Below, one piece after another: positions 1-9,877 of a DNA stretch of 64,000 nucleotides. Position numbers and translations under genes: made by a program. Under the pieces are notes generated by a model. The model saw only the letters and a program-made list of their open reading frames with translations, was not told where the DNA came from and ran no database searches. Source of the stretch: Pseudomonadota bacterium (GTDB lineage: Bacteria > Pseudomonadota > Alphaproteobacteria > Sphingomonadales > Sphingomonadaceae); assembly GCA_020160755.1 (NCBI GenBank), contig JAIUPN010000006.1, forward strand, positions 186,001 through 250,000. Reading direction: 5' to 3'. The stretch's first letter is position 1; every line of letters starts with the position of its first letter.

Positions 1-1592
1 CGCTCAAGATCCTTGGGCAGGCCTTCGGCCTCGGCCCATTCAGCCATCCATTCGGGATCGGGGACAAGAATGCCGACAAGATGCGGGCGCTTGTCGCCAT
101 AGACCATAGCCTGCAGGATTTCGGGCTGGAGCGTCAGCATACCCTCGACGCGCTGCGGCGAGACATTGTCGCCCTTGTCGTTGACGATCAGGTCCTTCTT
201 GCGGTCGGTGATGACGATGCGGCCCTTGTCGTCGATATGGCCGATATCGCCGGTGTGCAGCCAGCCATCAACCAGCACGCGCTCGGTCTCGGCCTTGTTG
301 CGCCAATAGCCCTTCATGACGAGTTCGCCGCGCACGAGGATTTCACCATCGTCGGCGATTCTGACCTCGGTGTTCATCAGCGGCGGGCCGACGGTATCCA
401 TCTTGATCCCGGCGCTGGGGCGGTTGCAGCTGATCACCGGCCCCGCCTCGGTCTGGCCATAGCCTTGCAGCAGGGTCAGCCCGATCGAGTGGAAAAAGAC
501 CCCGATTTCGGGATTGAGCGGCGCGCCGCCCGACACGAGCGCCTTCATCCGGCCGCCGAAGCGCTTGCCGATCTTGGGGCGGAACAATTTGTCGAGGATG
601 AGGTCGACAGGGCGGTCGAGCACGCCCATCCGCCGCTCATAATCCTTTTCGCCGACGCGCAGCGCCTGCCGCAGCATCCAGTTCGCAAGCTTGCCCTGTT
701 TTTCGACCGACTTGATCATCCGCGCGCGGATCACCTCGAACAGCCGCGGCACAACCACCATGATCGTCGGGCGCGTTTCCTCAATGTTCGAGACGAGCTT
801 TTCGAGCCCCTCGCTGTAATAGATTTGCGCGCCCACCATGATCGGCAGGAACTGGCCGCCCGAATGTTCATAGGCGTGGCTCAATGGCAGGAACGACAGG
901 AACACCTCTTCGTCGCCGATACCGAAATCATTGACGAGCACTTCCGCCGCGCCCGCGGCATTGTGCAGGATCGCGCCATGATGCTGCATCACGCCGCGCG
1001 GCGCGCCGCCGGTGCCGCTGGTGTAGATGAGGCAGGCCGTATCCTCGCGCTTCATCGCGTCGCCGCGCGCCTTTGTTTCCTCCAGCCAGGTCTCGCCGCC
1101 CTGCACGAGCGGATCCCAGTCGTGGACCGCAACCTCGCCCTGCTGGCCGACGCGCAGGCTTTCCATGCTGATCACGATATGCGCCTCGGACCGCATCACC
1201 GCAGGCATCAGCGTGCGCGCGAGCTTCGCGGTCGACACGATCACGGCCTTGGCGCCGCTGTTGTCGAGGATGTGCTGATGATCGCGTTCGGTGTTGGTCG
1301 TATAGGTCGGGACGGTGATGCAGCCCGCGGCCATGATACCGAGGTCGGCGATGCACCATTCGGGCCGGTTCTCGCTGACCAGAACCACCCGGTCGCCGTC
1401 CTTGAGCCCCAGCTCGCGCAAATTATGCGCGAGCGCCGCCACCTGATTGGCGACCTGCCGCCAGCTCAGCGGATGCCAGGCGCGGTCGGCCTTGCGCCAC
1501 AGGAAGGGATCTTCGCCGCCGCGCCCCGCACGGTCGAAGAACATCGCGACCAGACTCGAAAAATGGTCGAGATGGGGATTTGCCAGCTTCAT
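1..1592 (-). CDS. Long-chain fatty-acid--CoA ligase (AMP-forming), C-terminus cut by window edge
   Basis: Adenylates a fatty acid and transfers it to CoA, the entry step of beta-oxidation or lipid remodelling. Translating the minus strand from ATG at 1592 gives 530 residues without a stop up to the edge; only the C-terminal end is missing. Visible family motifs are the P-loop-like AMP-binding signature LIYTSGTGGAPRGVM, the adenine-binding LLQGYGQTEAGPV, and the hinge-type DGWLHTGDIGHIDDKGRI followed by ITDRKKDL. This is the FadD15/FAA long-chain type rather than the short E. coli FadD, judged from the KMDTVGPP and TYTTN segments. A purine-rich stretch (CTCCCTGGAGAGAGG on the minus strand) lies just before the ATG. 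It is 48 bases downstream of the ggt stop and could be co-transcribed with it. The exact acyl chain preference cannot be read from the sequence. Confidence 0.9.
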   Translation of the reverse strand, partial: MKLANPHLDHFSSLVAMFFDRAGRGGEDPFLWRKADRAWHPLSWRQVANQVAALAHNLRELGLKDGDRVVLVSENRPEWCIADLGIMAAGCITVPTYTTNTERDHQHILDNSGAKAVIVSTAKLARTLMPAVMRSEAHIVISMESLRVGQQGEVAVHDWDPLVQGGETWLEETKARGDAMKREDTACLIYTSGTGGAPRGVMQHHGAILHNAAGAAEVLVNDFGIGDEEVFLSFLPLSHAYEHSGGQFLPIMVGAQIYYSEGLEKLVSNIEETRPTIMVVVPRLFEVIRARMIKSVEKQGKLANWMLRQALRVGEKDYERRMGVLDRPVDLILDKLFRPKIGKRFGGRMKALVSGGAPLNPEIGVFFHSIGLTLLQGYGQTEAGPVISCNRPSAGIKMDTVGPPLMNTEVRIADDGEILVRGELVMKGYWRNKAETERVLVDGWLHTGDIGHIDDKGRIVITDRKKDLIVNDKGDNVSPQRVEGMLTLQPEILQAMVYGDKRPHLVGILVPDPEWMAEWAEAEGLPKDLE

Positions 1593-1640
1593 TCTGCCTC
1601 TCTCCAGGGAGATTTATTGCTTCTGCTTTGTTATCGTTGA

Positions 1641-3332
1641 TTAATTTTGCGCCGGCGCGCCGTCGATCGACGAGCTTCCGGGACCGCGCGGATCGGCGGC
1701 GCCGCGCCAGCCGGCGGTGGTGTGCTCGACCGCGTTCAGCTTCGATCCGAGGCTCGTCGCGGTGAAGCTGTAGCCGAAAGGCTTCATCTTGGCGGCGATC
1801 GCCTTGCCCGCGTCATTATTCTCGATCAGCACGCCGCCCTTCCCGAAGAAAAGATTCGGCAGCTCCATCGCCTGTTTCGCGTCGAGCCCCCAGTCGAGCA
1901 CACCGACGAGCACCTTGGTCACATGCATGATGATGCGCTTGCCGCCCGCCGAGCCGACCGCGAGAACGACCTTGCCGTCGGGACCGTAGACGACCGTCGG
2001 CGACATCGAGGAGAGCGGACGCTTGCCCGCTTCGACACGGTTCGCCGTCGGCACTCCGCCCTCGGTCGGCGCGAGGTCGAAGTCGGTGAGTTCGTTGTTG
2101 AGGAAATAGCCGTTCGCCATCAGCTGGCTGCCGAAGATGCTTTCGATCGTCGAGGTCATCGACACGAGGTTTCCGTCCTTGTCGACCGTCACGAAATGCG
2201 TCGTCCCCTGCTCCTCGACCGGTGGCGCGGCGGCGCGCGGCTTCGCGCCCGGCGGGGTGCCGGGTTCATATTTGCCCGCGGCGCCAAAGGGCGAAATGAG
2301 CTGGCGGCGCTCGGCGAGATAGCTTTTGTCGAGCAGGCCTTTTACCGGCACGTCGACGAAATCGCCGTCACCGAGATAGGCGGCGCGGTCGGCGTAGGAG
2401 AGCTGCATCGCTTCCGAGAGCAAGTGCCAGCTCATCGGATTGTCCTTGCCCATCGTCTTCATGTCCCAGCCCTCGATCATGCCGAGGATGCCGAAGACGG
2501 TGGTCGCGCCCGACGACGGCGGCCCCATGCCGCACACCTTGTAGATGCGGTAGGTGGTGCAGACTGCGGGGCGTTCCTTCGCCTTGTAGGCCGCGATATC
2601 CTTTACCGTGAGCTGGCTCGGATGGCGCGGTGCCTTCGCGACGGCATCGCTGATCGCCCTGGCATTGGCGCCGGTGTAGAATGCCTCGGGCCCGCGCGCC
2701 GCGATGTCGCGGAGCAGCTTGGCATAGGCGGGGTTTTTGATCCGCGTGCCGACCGGCGCGGGCTTGCCGTCGACATAATAGATCGCCTGCGGAGCGGGAA
2801 ATTCCTTCCACATCGGCTCGAACTGGACGAGCCAGGTGTTGAGCGCAGGGGTGACGATAAAGCCTTCTTCAGCGAGCTTGATCGCGGGCTGGAACAGCGC
2901 CTTCCACTCGAGCTTGCCCCATTTCTTGTGCGCCATTTCCATCAGGCGCACATTGCCGGGGACGCCGACCGACAACCCGCCGGGAATAACGTCCATATAG
3001 CCGCGCGCCTTGCCGTCGGGGCCGAGGAAACGCTCGGGCCTCGCCGCCGCGGGCGCCATTTCGCGGCCGTCGATCGTCGAGATGCTGCCGTCGCTGGCAT
3101 TATGATGAACCATGAAGCCGCCGCCGCCGATGCCGCTCGACTGCGGTTCGACGAGGGTCAACACCGCGACCATCGCGATCGCGGCGTCGGCGGCGGTGCC
3201 GCCTTGATGCAAAATCTCGCGCCCCGCCTCGGTCGCGCGCGGATCGGCGGATGAGGTCACGCCCTGCGCGAGCACGGGTGCGCTGACGGTAACGGAAAGG
3301 AGGGCGGCGAGCGGGAGGAGTCTTTTCAACAT
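1641..3332 (-). CDS. ggt: Gamma-glutamyltransferase (gamma-glutamyltranspeptidase)
   Basis: A 563-residue exported enzyme that cleaves the gamma-glutamyl bond of glutathione and transfers or hydrolyses it in the periplasm. Residues 1-22 form a clear signal peptide (KR, hydrophobic stretch, then VLAQ). The GGT heavy-chain start is ATEAGREILHQGGTAADAA. The autocatalytic processing site is EEQGTTHFVTVDKDGN, where the second Thr becomes the N-terminal nucleophile of the small subunit. The small-subunit signatures PLSSMSPTVV and GSAGGKRI follow. Length matches the family (about 560-580). ATG 3332 is chosen because it directly begins the signal peptide. It reads away from pyrD in the same direction, 75 bases downstream, so it may belong to one transcription unit with pyrD. 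Confidence 0.95.
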   Translation of the reverse strand: MLKRLLPLAALLSVTVSAPVLAQGVTSSADPRATEAGREILHQGGTAADAAIAMVAVLTLVEPQSSGIGGGGFMVHHNASDGSISTIDGREMAPAAARPERFLGPDGKARGYMDVIPGGLSVGVPGNVRLMEMAHKKWGKLEWKALFQPAIKLAEEGFIVTPALNTWLVQFEPMWKEFPAPQAIYYVDGKPAPVGTRIKNPAYAKLLRDIAARGPEAFYTGANARAISDAVAKAPRHPSQLTVKDIAAYKAKERPAVCTTYRIYKVCGMGPPSSGATTVFGILGMIEGWDMKTMGKDNPMSWHLLSEAMQLSYADRAAYLGDGDFVDVPVKGLLDKSYLAERRQLISPFGAAGKYEPGTPPGAKPRAAAPPVEEQGTTHFVTVDKDGNLVSMTSTIESIFGSQLMANGYFLNNELTDFDLAPTEGGVPTANRVEAGKRPLSSMSPTVVYGPDGKVVLAVGSAGGKRIIMHVTKVLVGVLDWGLDAKQAMELPNLFFGKGGVLIENNDAGKAIAAKMKPFGYSFTATSLGSKLNAVEHTTAGWRGAADPRGPGSSSIDGAPAQN

Positions 3333-3407
3333 GCGCGCGACATTGGCGTGGGGTTGGGGTCAACGCAACCCTTGTTCCCCTCCGCGTGCGCGAGCGAGGC
3401 GAACCGC

Positions 3408-4475
3408 TTATTCCGTCCCCACCGCGTCCGACACACGGGCAAAACCGTCACGCACCGCCAGCTTTTCGAGGCCATGCGCAATCCGGGCTGCGAGGCCGGG
3501 GCCTTCATAGACCATCGCCGAATAAATCTGGACCAGACTGGCACCTGCGCGAATGCGCTCCCATGCCTGTTCGGGTGACGCGACCCCGCCCGCCGCGACG
3601 AGCGGGAGCTTGCCGCCGCTCGCACTATGGAAATCCCTGACCCGCTGGAGCGCCAGTCCCGCGAGCGGCGCTCCCGAAAGCCCCCCCGCTTCGCCGGCGT
3701 AGCGCGACGCAAGCGCGGGGCGCACGATCGTGGTGTTCGAGACGATGACCGCCGCCAGCCCCTTGTCAAACGCGACAGCGACGATGTCGTCGATGTCGGC
3801 GGGTTCTAGATCGGGGGCGACCTTCAGGAAAACCGGCTTCGCCGCGCCCGCAGGCTGCGCCGCCGCAACACCGTCGAGCAATGCCTCGAGCGATCCCTTG
3901 TCCTGAAGCGCGCGCAGACCCGGCGTGTTCGGCGAACTGATGTTCACCGTCAGATAGTCGGCGAGCGGCGCCATCGCCGCGGTGCCCCTTGCATAGTCAG
4001 CGATGCGGTCGGCGCTGTCCTTGTTTGCGCCGATGTTGATGCCGAGCGGCACCGGCAGGCCATAGCGGCGCAGGCACCGGATGCGTTCGGCCGCCTTCTC
4101 CTGCCCGCCGTTGTTGAAGCCCATGCGGTTGATCACCGCCTGATCCTCGACGAGGCGGAACAGGCGCGGGCGCGGATTGCCCTCCTGCGGCAGCGGAGTC
4201 AGCGTGCCGACCTCGACGAAGCCGAAACCGAAATGCGGCATCACATGCGCGACGCGCGCGTCCTTGTCGAAACCGGGCGCGAGCCCGACCGGGTTCGGGA
4301 ACTTCAATCCCGCGAGTTCGGTCGCAAGGGCGGGGCTGGTCAGCGCTTGGCGTGCGCGCGGCAGCGGCTGGAGCGCGCTGAGCGTCAGATTATGCGCGGC
4401 CTCGCCATCGGTGGCGTGGACGATCGGGCGGACGAGCGCATAGGCGCTATCGGTGAGCGAGGCGAGGAGCGACAT
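3408..4475 (-). CDS. pyrD: Quinone-dependent dihydroorotate dehydrogenase (class 2)
   Basis: Oxidises dihydroorotate to orotate in pyrimidine synthesis, passing electrons through FMN to membrane quinone. The 355-residue length and the N-terminal amphipathic extension (residues 1-40) mark the membrane-associated class 2 form. Recognisable segments are VGLAPGFDKDARV, the VEVGTLTPLPQEGNPRPRLFR strand, NRMGFNNGG, the catalytic loop NISSPNTPGLR with the class 2 Ser base, and VSNTTI plus GGVASPEQAW for FMN phosphate binding. It is divergent from the DUF885 gene across a 70-base gap that must hold both promoters. No pyr genes are adjacent. Confidence 0.96.
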   Translation of the reverse strand: MSLLASLTDSAYALVRPIVHATDGEAAHNLTLSALQPLPRARQALTSPALATELAGLKFPNPVGLAPGFDKDARVAHVMPHFGFGFVEVGTLTPLPQEGNPRPRLFRLVEDQAVINRMGFNNGGQEKAAERIRCLRRYGLPVPLGINIGANKDSADRIADYARGTAAMAPLADYLTVNISSPNTPGLRALQDKGSLEALLDGVAAAQPAGAAKPVFLKVAPDLEPADIDDIVAVAFDKGLAAVIVSNTTIVRPALASRYAGEAGGLSGAPLAGLALQRVRDFHSASGGKLPLVAAGGVASPEQAWERIRAGASLVQIYSAMVYEGPGLAARIAHGLEKLAVRDGFARVSDAVGTE

Positions 4476-4545
4476 GGACCCGCCATTGCGCGCACGGTGA
4501 CGCTATGGCAAGTCCCCTGCACATCGGAAAAACCGGGAGAAATTC

Positions 4546-6360
4546 GTGTCGCACCTGAAGATTATCGCTCGCCTGTCCACCGGCCTCGCGCTGTTCGCCG
4601 TGGCGGGCTGCGCCCCGGCCGCGGTACAGGAAGCGCCCGCCATCGTCGCCCCCGTTCCCGATGCCGCGCCCGCGGGCGCAAACCTTGCGCAATTCTTTGA
4701 AAATTATGACGCGGCGCAGCTCTCGTTGAGCCCGCAGGGCAAAGCGTATCGCGGGATTCGCGACGCCGACTATGGCAAGTGGAACGACGTCAGCGACGAA
4801 GCCGCGGTCGCGTCGCACAAGCTGCAACAGGCGACGGCCGAGGCAATGCGCGGCAGCTTCGATCCGAAGGCGATGTCCGCCGACGATGCCCTGTCGTTCG
4901 AACTGTTCAACGCGCAGGCCGCCCGCGCAGAGCGCCTCTTTCCCTATCGCGATCATGGCTATGTCTTCGACCAGATGAACGGCGCGCAGAGCCAGCTTCC
5001 CGCCTTCCTCATCAACATCCACCGCGTTGCGAACGTCTCCGAAGCCGAAGCCTACATCGAGCGCATCCGCGGCCTTGGCCCCGTGCTCGACGCGCTGTCG
5101 GCGCAATCAGCCGAACGCGCGACGAAAGGCGTCCAGCCGCCGAAATGGGTCTATGCCTATCTGATTTCCGACATCGGGAACTTGCAGAAGCCCGACAATG
5201 CGGTGGTCGAGGATATCGCAGCGAAGGTCGGCAAGCTCGACATCGATCCCGCCGAAAAGGCGCGGTTGATCGCGTCGGCCAAGACGGCGTGGCGCGAAAG
5301 CGCCGGCCCCGCCTATGGCCGCCTGCTGACCGAAATGAAGCGCCAGCAAGCGATCGCGCCGACACAGGACGGCCTGTGGCGCCTGCCCGACGGCAAAGCC
5401 TATTATGAGGCGCTGCTCGCCAACTACACGACGACCAGCATGACCGCGGCGCAGATCCATGACCTCGGCCTCGCCGAAGTCGCGCGCATCCATGGCGAGA
5501 TGAAAAAGATCATGGCGAAGGTCGGCTTCAAGGGCACGCTCCAGCAATTCTTCGTCCATCTGCGCGCCAGCCCGCAATATTATTACACGACCCGCGAGGC
5601 CTATCTGGCCGAGGTCGACGCGAAGGTGAAGGCGATGGAGGCGCGCCTGCCCGCCTTCTTCAACACGCTGCCGAAGGCGCATCTGCAGGTGAAGGCGGTC
5701 GAGGCGTTCCGCGAGAAATCGGCGGGCAAGGCATTTTACCAGTCGCCGTCGCCCGACGGGTCGCGGCCGGGCACCTATTATGTGAACCTCTATGACCTGC
5801 GCGACATGTCGAAGACCGAACTCGAAGCGCTTGCCTATCACGAGGGCGTTCCGGGGCATCACCTGCAGCGCGCGGTGCAGACCGAGCTGACCGGGTTGCC
5901 GCCCTTCCGCCGCTTCGGTGGCTTCACCGCCTATACCGAAGGCTGGGGCCTCTATACCGAGGAACTCGGCAAGGACATGGGCTTCTATACCGATCCCTAC
6001 AGCGATTTCGGCCGGCTGGGCATGGAGCTGTGGCGCGCGTGCCGGCTCGTCGTCGATACGGGCATCCACGACAAGCGCTGGACCCGCGAACAGGCGATCC
6101 AGTATTTGAAGACCAACACCCCCAACCCCGATGGCGACATCGAAAAGGCGATCGAGCGCTATATCGTCTATCCGGGGCAGGCGACCGCCTATCTGATCGG
6201 CAAGCTCAAGATCATGGAACTGCGCGGCCGCGCGCAGGCGGCACTGGGTGACAAGTTCGATTTCCGTACCTTCCACGACGTCATACTCGAATCGGGACCG
6301 GTGCCGCTCGACGTCCTCGAACGGCGCGTCAATGTGTGGATCGCGGCGCAGAAAGGTTAA
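4546..6360 (+). CDS. DUF885 family lipoprotein, putative zinc metallopeptidase
   Basis: A 604-residue protein of the DUF885 family, which is widespread in Sphingomonadales and Xanthomonadales. The N-terminus is a lipoprotein signal: a hydrophobic stretch ending in VAGC (Cys 22), followed by an Ala/Pro linker, so it is probably anchored in the outer membrane or periplasm. The conserved YHEGVPGHHLQ motif around residue 430 resembles a gluzincin-type HExxxH metal site and is followed by the family's GFTAYTEGWGLYTEELG. Start GTG 4546 is preferred because GGGAGA lies 5 bases upstream and it begins the signal peptide. Peptidase activity is inferred from the motif; the substrate is unknown. Confidence 0.88.
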   Translation: MSHLKIIARLSTGLALFAVAGCAPAAVQEAPAIVAPVPDAAPAGANLAQFFENYDAAQLSLSPQGKAYRGIRDADYGKWNDVSDEAAVASHKLQQATAEAMRGSFDPKAMSADDALSFELFNAQAARAERLFPYRDHGYVFDQMNGAQSQLPAFLINIHRVANVSEAEAYIERIRGLGPVLDALSAQSAERATKGVQPPKWVYAYLISDIGNLQKPDNAVVEDIAAKVGKLDIDPAEKARLIASAKTAWRESAGPAYGRLLTEMKRQQAIAPTQDGLWRLPDGKAYYEALLANYTTTSMTAAQIHDLGLAEVARIHGEMKKIMAKVGFKGTLQQFFVHLRASPQYYYTTREAYLAEVDAKVKAMEARLPAFFNTLPKAHLQVKAVEAFREKSAGKAFYQSPSPDGSRPGTYYVNLYDLRDMSKTELEALAYHEGVPGHHLQRAVQTELTGLPPFRRFGGFTAYTEGWGLYTEELGKDMGFYTDPYSDFGRLGMELWRACRLVVDTGIHDKRWTREQAIQYLKTNTPNPDGDIEKAIERYIVYPGQATAYLIGKLKIMELRGRAQAALGDKFDFRTFHDVILESGPVPLDVLERRVNVWIAAQKG

Positions 6361-6460
6361 GGAACTGACGATTGGCGCTTGACGCGCGGGGCTGAAACGC
6401 AAATGGTTTGACCCAGAAAATAAGGCGGCCGGATCACGGTTGCCAAAGGTCTGGGTCTTC

Positions 6461-7348
6461 ATGTCGGATATTCCTTCCTCGCCTGGGGGCGTGGACGGCA
6501 GCGCGCCGTTCGAACTGCACTATTTCCCGCCCGATCCCGATCTGGCGGAAATGGTGTCGAGCTTCTATTTCGCGCGTATCAACATGCCGCGTTTCGACGA
6601 ATATGAACGCGCCGACCGCCCGCAGTTCCGCTTCGTCACCGCCGCCGACGGCGAATATGTCTTCGCCGACGATCACCGCGCGACGGTCTGCAAGGCCAAT
6701 ATCGTCGGACCGACGAGCGGGCGCGTGCGCGCGATCAGCCATTGCCCGACCCAGATGTTCGGATTCGGCATGTTGCCCGCGGGCTGGGCGGCGCTGATGG
6801 GCGACGATGCCGACAAGCTGACCGACCGCGCGATGAACGCCGCCGACCTGTTCGGCCCCTGGATCGACGAGGTCGCCGCCGCGCTGGAAACGGCGACGAA
6901 CGTCGAGGACAAGCTGGTCATCGGCAATAATTTCGCGCGTGAGGTGCTGACGCGAGGCGAGACCGCACCGATGTGGTTCATCCGCACCGTCGACGGATGG
7001 CTCACCGAATCACCCTCGCCGCAGGTTCCCGAACTGGTCGAGGCGACGGGCATGTCGATCCGCTCGGTCGAGCGGATGACCAAGCATTATTACGGCCTGT
7101 CGCCGCGAATGCTCGCGCGCAAATATCGGGCGGTGCGCGCAGCATCGGCGCTCGCACGCGGCGAAGGGCTGGACTCCGCACAGCTCGGCGATGCCTTTTA
7201 CGATCAGTCGCACCTGATCCGTGAGATCAAGCGCTTTGCCGGAGCCACCCCCGGTCAGCTCGGCAAGCCCACCAGCTATACCGAAGCGACGACCAAGGGC
7301 CGCAAGCAACTCGCCGGCAAGGTCAGCCCGCTCGTCTCCGAGACCTGA
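6461..7348 (+). CDS. AraC-type helix-turn-helix transcriptional regulator
   Basis: About 295 residues with an unassigned N-terminal ligand or dimerisation domain and a C-terminal AraC-like DNA-binding domain. The domain shows SIRSVERMTKHYYGLSPRML as the first HTH and a second HTH ending FYDQSHLIREIKRFAGATPGQL, the classic AraC pattern 'DQSHL-R-FK---G-TP'. An upstream in-frame TTG at 6440 is possible. ATG 6461 is chosen because neither has a good ribosome-binding site and ATG is the stronger codon. The gene lies alone between the DUF885 gene and the suf promoter region; a strong terminator lies 138 bases downstream. The regulated target cannot be inferred from context. Confidence 0.85.
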   Translation: MSDIPSSPGGVDGSAPFELHYFPPDPDLAEMVSSFYFARINMPRFDEYERADRPQFRFVTAADGEYVFADDHRATVCKANIVGPTSGRVRAISHCPTQMFGFGMLPAGWAALMGDDADKLTDRAMNAADLFGPWIDEVAAALETATNVEDKLVIGNNFAREVLTRGETAPMWFIRTVDGWLTESPSPQVPELVEATGMSIRSVERMTKHYYGLSPRMLARKYRAVRAASALARGEGLDSAQLGDAFYDQSHLIREIKRFAGATPGQLGKPTSYTEATTKGRKQLAGKVSPLVSET

Positions 7349-7485
7349 GCGACCGTTAACCTTCGAAAATTATCTGTCCCGTCGTTTTGGCGTTTTCATC
7401 CAATCACGAATCATCGCGCGGGCATAATCCCCCGTTGCGACCCAGAAGAGCTCATCCTCTGACGAGGACTTGAGACCTTCATCTT

Positions 7486-7525
7486 GGCACTCATTTGGCT
7501 TCGGCCGGATGGGTGCCTTTTTTTT
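7486..7525 (+). terminator. Rho-independent terminator
   Basis: A 14-base-pair stem (7486-7499 with 7504-7517, three G-U pairs) closed by a TTCG tetraloop is followed directly by eight T residues (7518-7525), rare in this GC-rich sequence. It reads on the plus strand, 138 bases after the HTH regulator stop and 40 bases before the suf promoter. It insulates suf from upstream transcription. It may instead end a separate small RNA encoded in 7349-7525, which also contains a smaller CCTC-TGAC-GAGG hairpin. Confidence 0.88.
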
Positions 7526-7564
7526 GGGCGCAACTTTTCTATCATCGCGCACATCCGCGATTGC

Positions 7565-7593
7565 TTGCGCTCGCGGGACCGCGCGCCTATGTA
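7565..7593 (+). promoter_or_regulatory. Candidate sigma-70-type promoter of the suf operon
   Basis: TTGCGC at 7565-7570 and TATGTA at 7588-7593 are separated by exactly 17 bases. The predicted start site (about 7600) falls inside the inverted repeat at 7596-7612 and lies about 48 bases before the first suf-operon ATG. Position relative to the terminator and the palindrome makes it the best promoter candidate here; both hexamers are imperfect. Confidence 0.55.
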
Positions 7594-7595
7594 AG

Positions 7596-7612
7596 TGGAG
7601 TGATTTACTCCA
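7596..7612. promoter_or_regulatory. Candidate operator of the Rrf2-type suf regulator
   Basis: A perfect inverted repeat, TGGAGT-GATTT-ACTCCA, sits immediately downstream of the candidate -10 box and over the expected transcription start. Rrf2/IscR-type repressors bind such dyads and commonly regulate their own operon. The first gene downstream encodes exactly such a regulator, so autorepression is inferred. Binding is not shown by the sequence. Confidence 0.5.
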
Positions 7613-7647
7613 GTTAAGAATCGTTCGCAACTGCGACGGAAAAGAAC

Positions 7648-8099
7648 ATGCGCCTGTCCAACCTTGCCGACTATGCCGTGGTGCTGATGAGTGCCGCCGC
7701 CCGCCAGTGCGGATCGGTGCCGATTCACGCGGGTATGCTGGCCGAGCAGACGGGCATTCCGGGACCGACGGCGCAGAAGCTGGTGAGCAGCCTTGCGCGC
7801 GCCGGGCTGCTCGTCGCCTCGCGCGGCAGCGGCGGCGGGGTGCGGCTTGCCCGGCCCGCGGCGGCGATCAACGTCGCCGAGATCATCGAAGCGGTCGAGG
7901 GACCGATCGCGCTGACCGCCTGCGTCGCCGAAGGGCGCCACGACTGTTCGCTCGAGGGCAGCTGCAAGGTGCAGCCGCATTGGGGCGTCGTGAACGGCGC
8001 GGTGCGCGGCGCGCTGGCGGAGATCAGCCTCGCGAGCCTGTCCGTCGCACCGAAAACTCCCTTTCCGCTTCCGGCATTGGCCGGCGACGAGATCAGATT

Positions 8100-8103
<4 letters not shown>
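7648..8103 (+). CDS. Rrf2-family SUF operon regulator
   Basis: A 151-residue winged-helix regulator of the Rrf2/IscR family, matching the SUF-associated subfamily that leads suf operons in sphingomonads and xanthomonads. The Rrf2 start [14 protein letters not shown], the recognition-helix region [20 protein letters not shown] and the wing [12 protein letters not shown] are all visible. Three cysteines at 92, 100 and 106 (CVAEGRHDC...C) are spaced as in Fe-S-sensing family members, so it probably senses [2Fe-2S] status. Its stop overlaps the sufB ATG by four bases (ATGA). Regulation is expected through the dyad at 7596-7612. Confidence 0.92.
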
Positions 8104-9586
<1,483 letters not shown>

Positions 9587-9587
<1 letters not shown>

Positions 9588-9877
9588 TGGAGTGGATCGC
9601 AATCGGCCTTCTCTATCTGATGATGCAGCCTTCGGCTTGGCTATTCGGCCTTGTTTTCGCGGCGGTCGGGCTTCGATTCCAACGCCCGCTGTGGGGACTC
9701 ATCGGCATGCTCATCGTGACGATATCATATCGATACTTGACCACTGGCAAACCGGACAGCCTGGAAGGGCTGCTTTGGTATGCCTCACCATATCTAGTCA
9801 TCTATCTGATCGTGTTTGGCATTCTCCGCCTAATTCTCGGCAATCAAACAAAAAGAAGCCCCAATGCTCAAAATTGA
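9587..9877 (+). CDS. Small hydrophobic membrane protein inside the suf operon
   Basis: A 96-residue protein with three predicted transmembrane segments (roughly residues 6-22, 30-48 and 63-83) and a basic C-terminal tail. I recognise no family. It is translationally coupled to sufB (TAATG junction) and overlaps the sufC start by 14 bases, so it is expressed with the operon. Its base composition is visibly less GC-rich than its neighbours, with codons such as ATA, TTA and AAA, suggesting later acquisition. It is not a normal Suf component; a metal or membrane-recruitment role would be guesswork. Confidence 0.7.
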
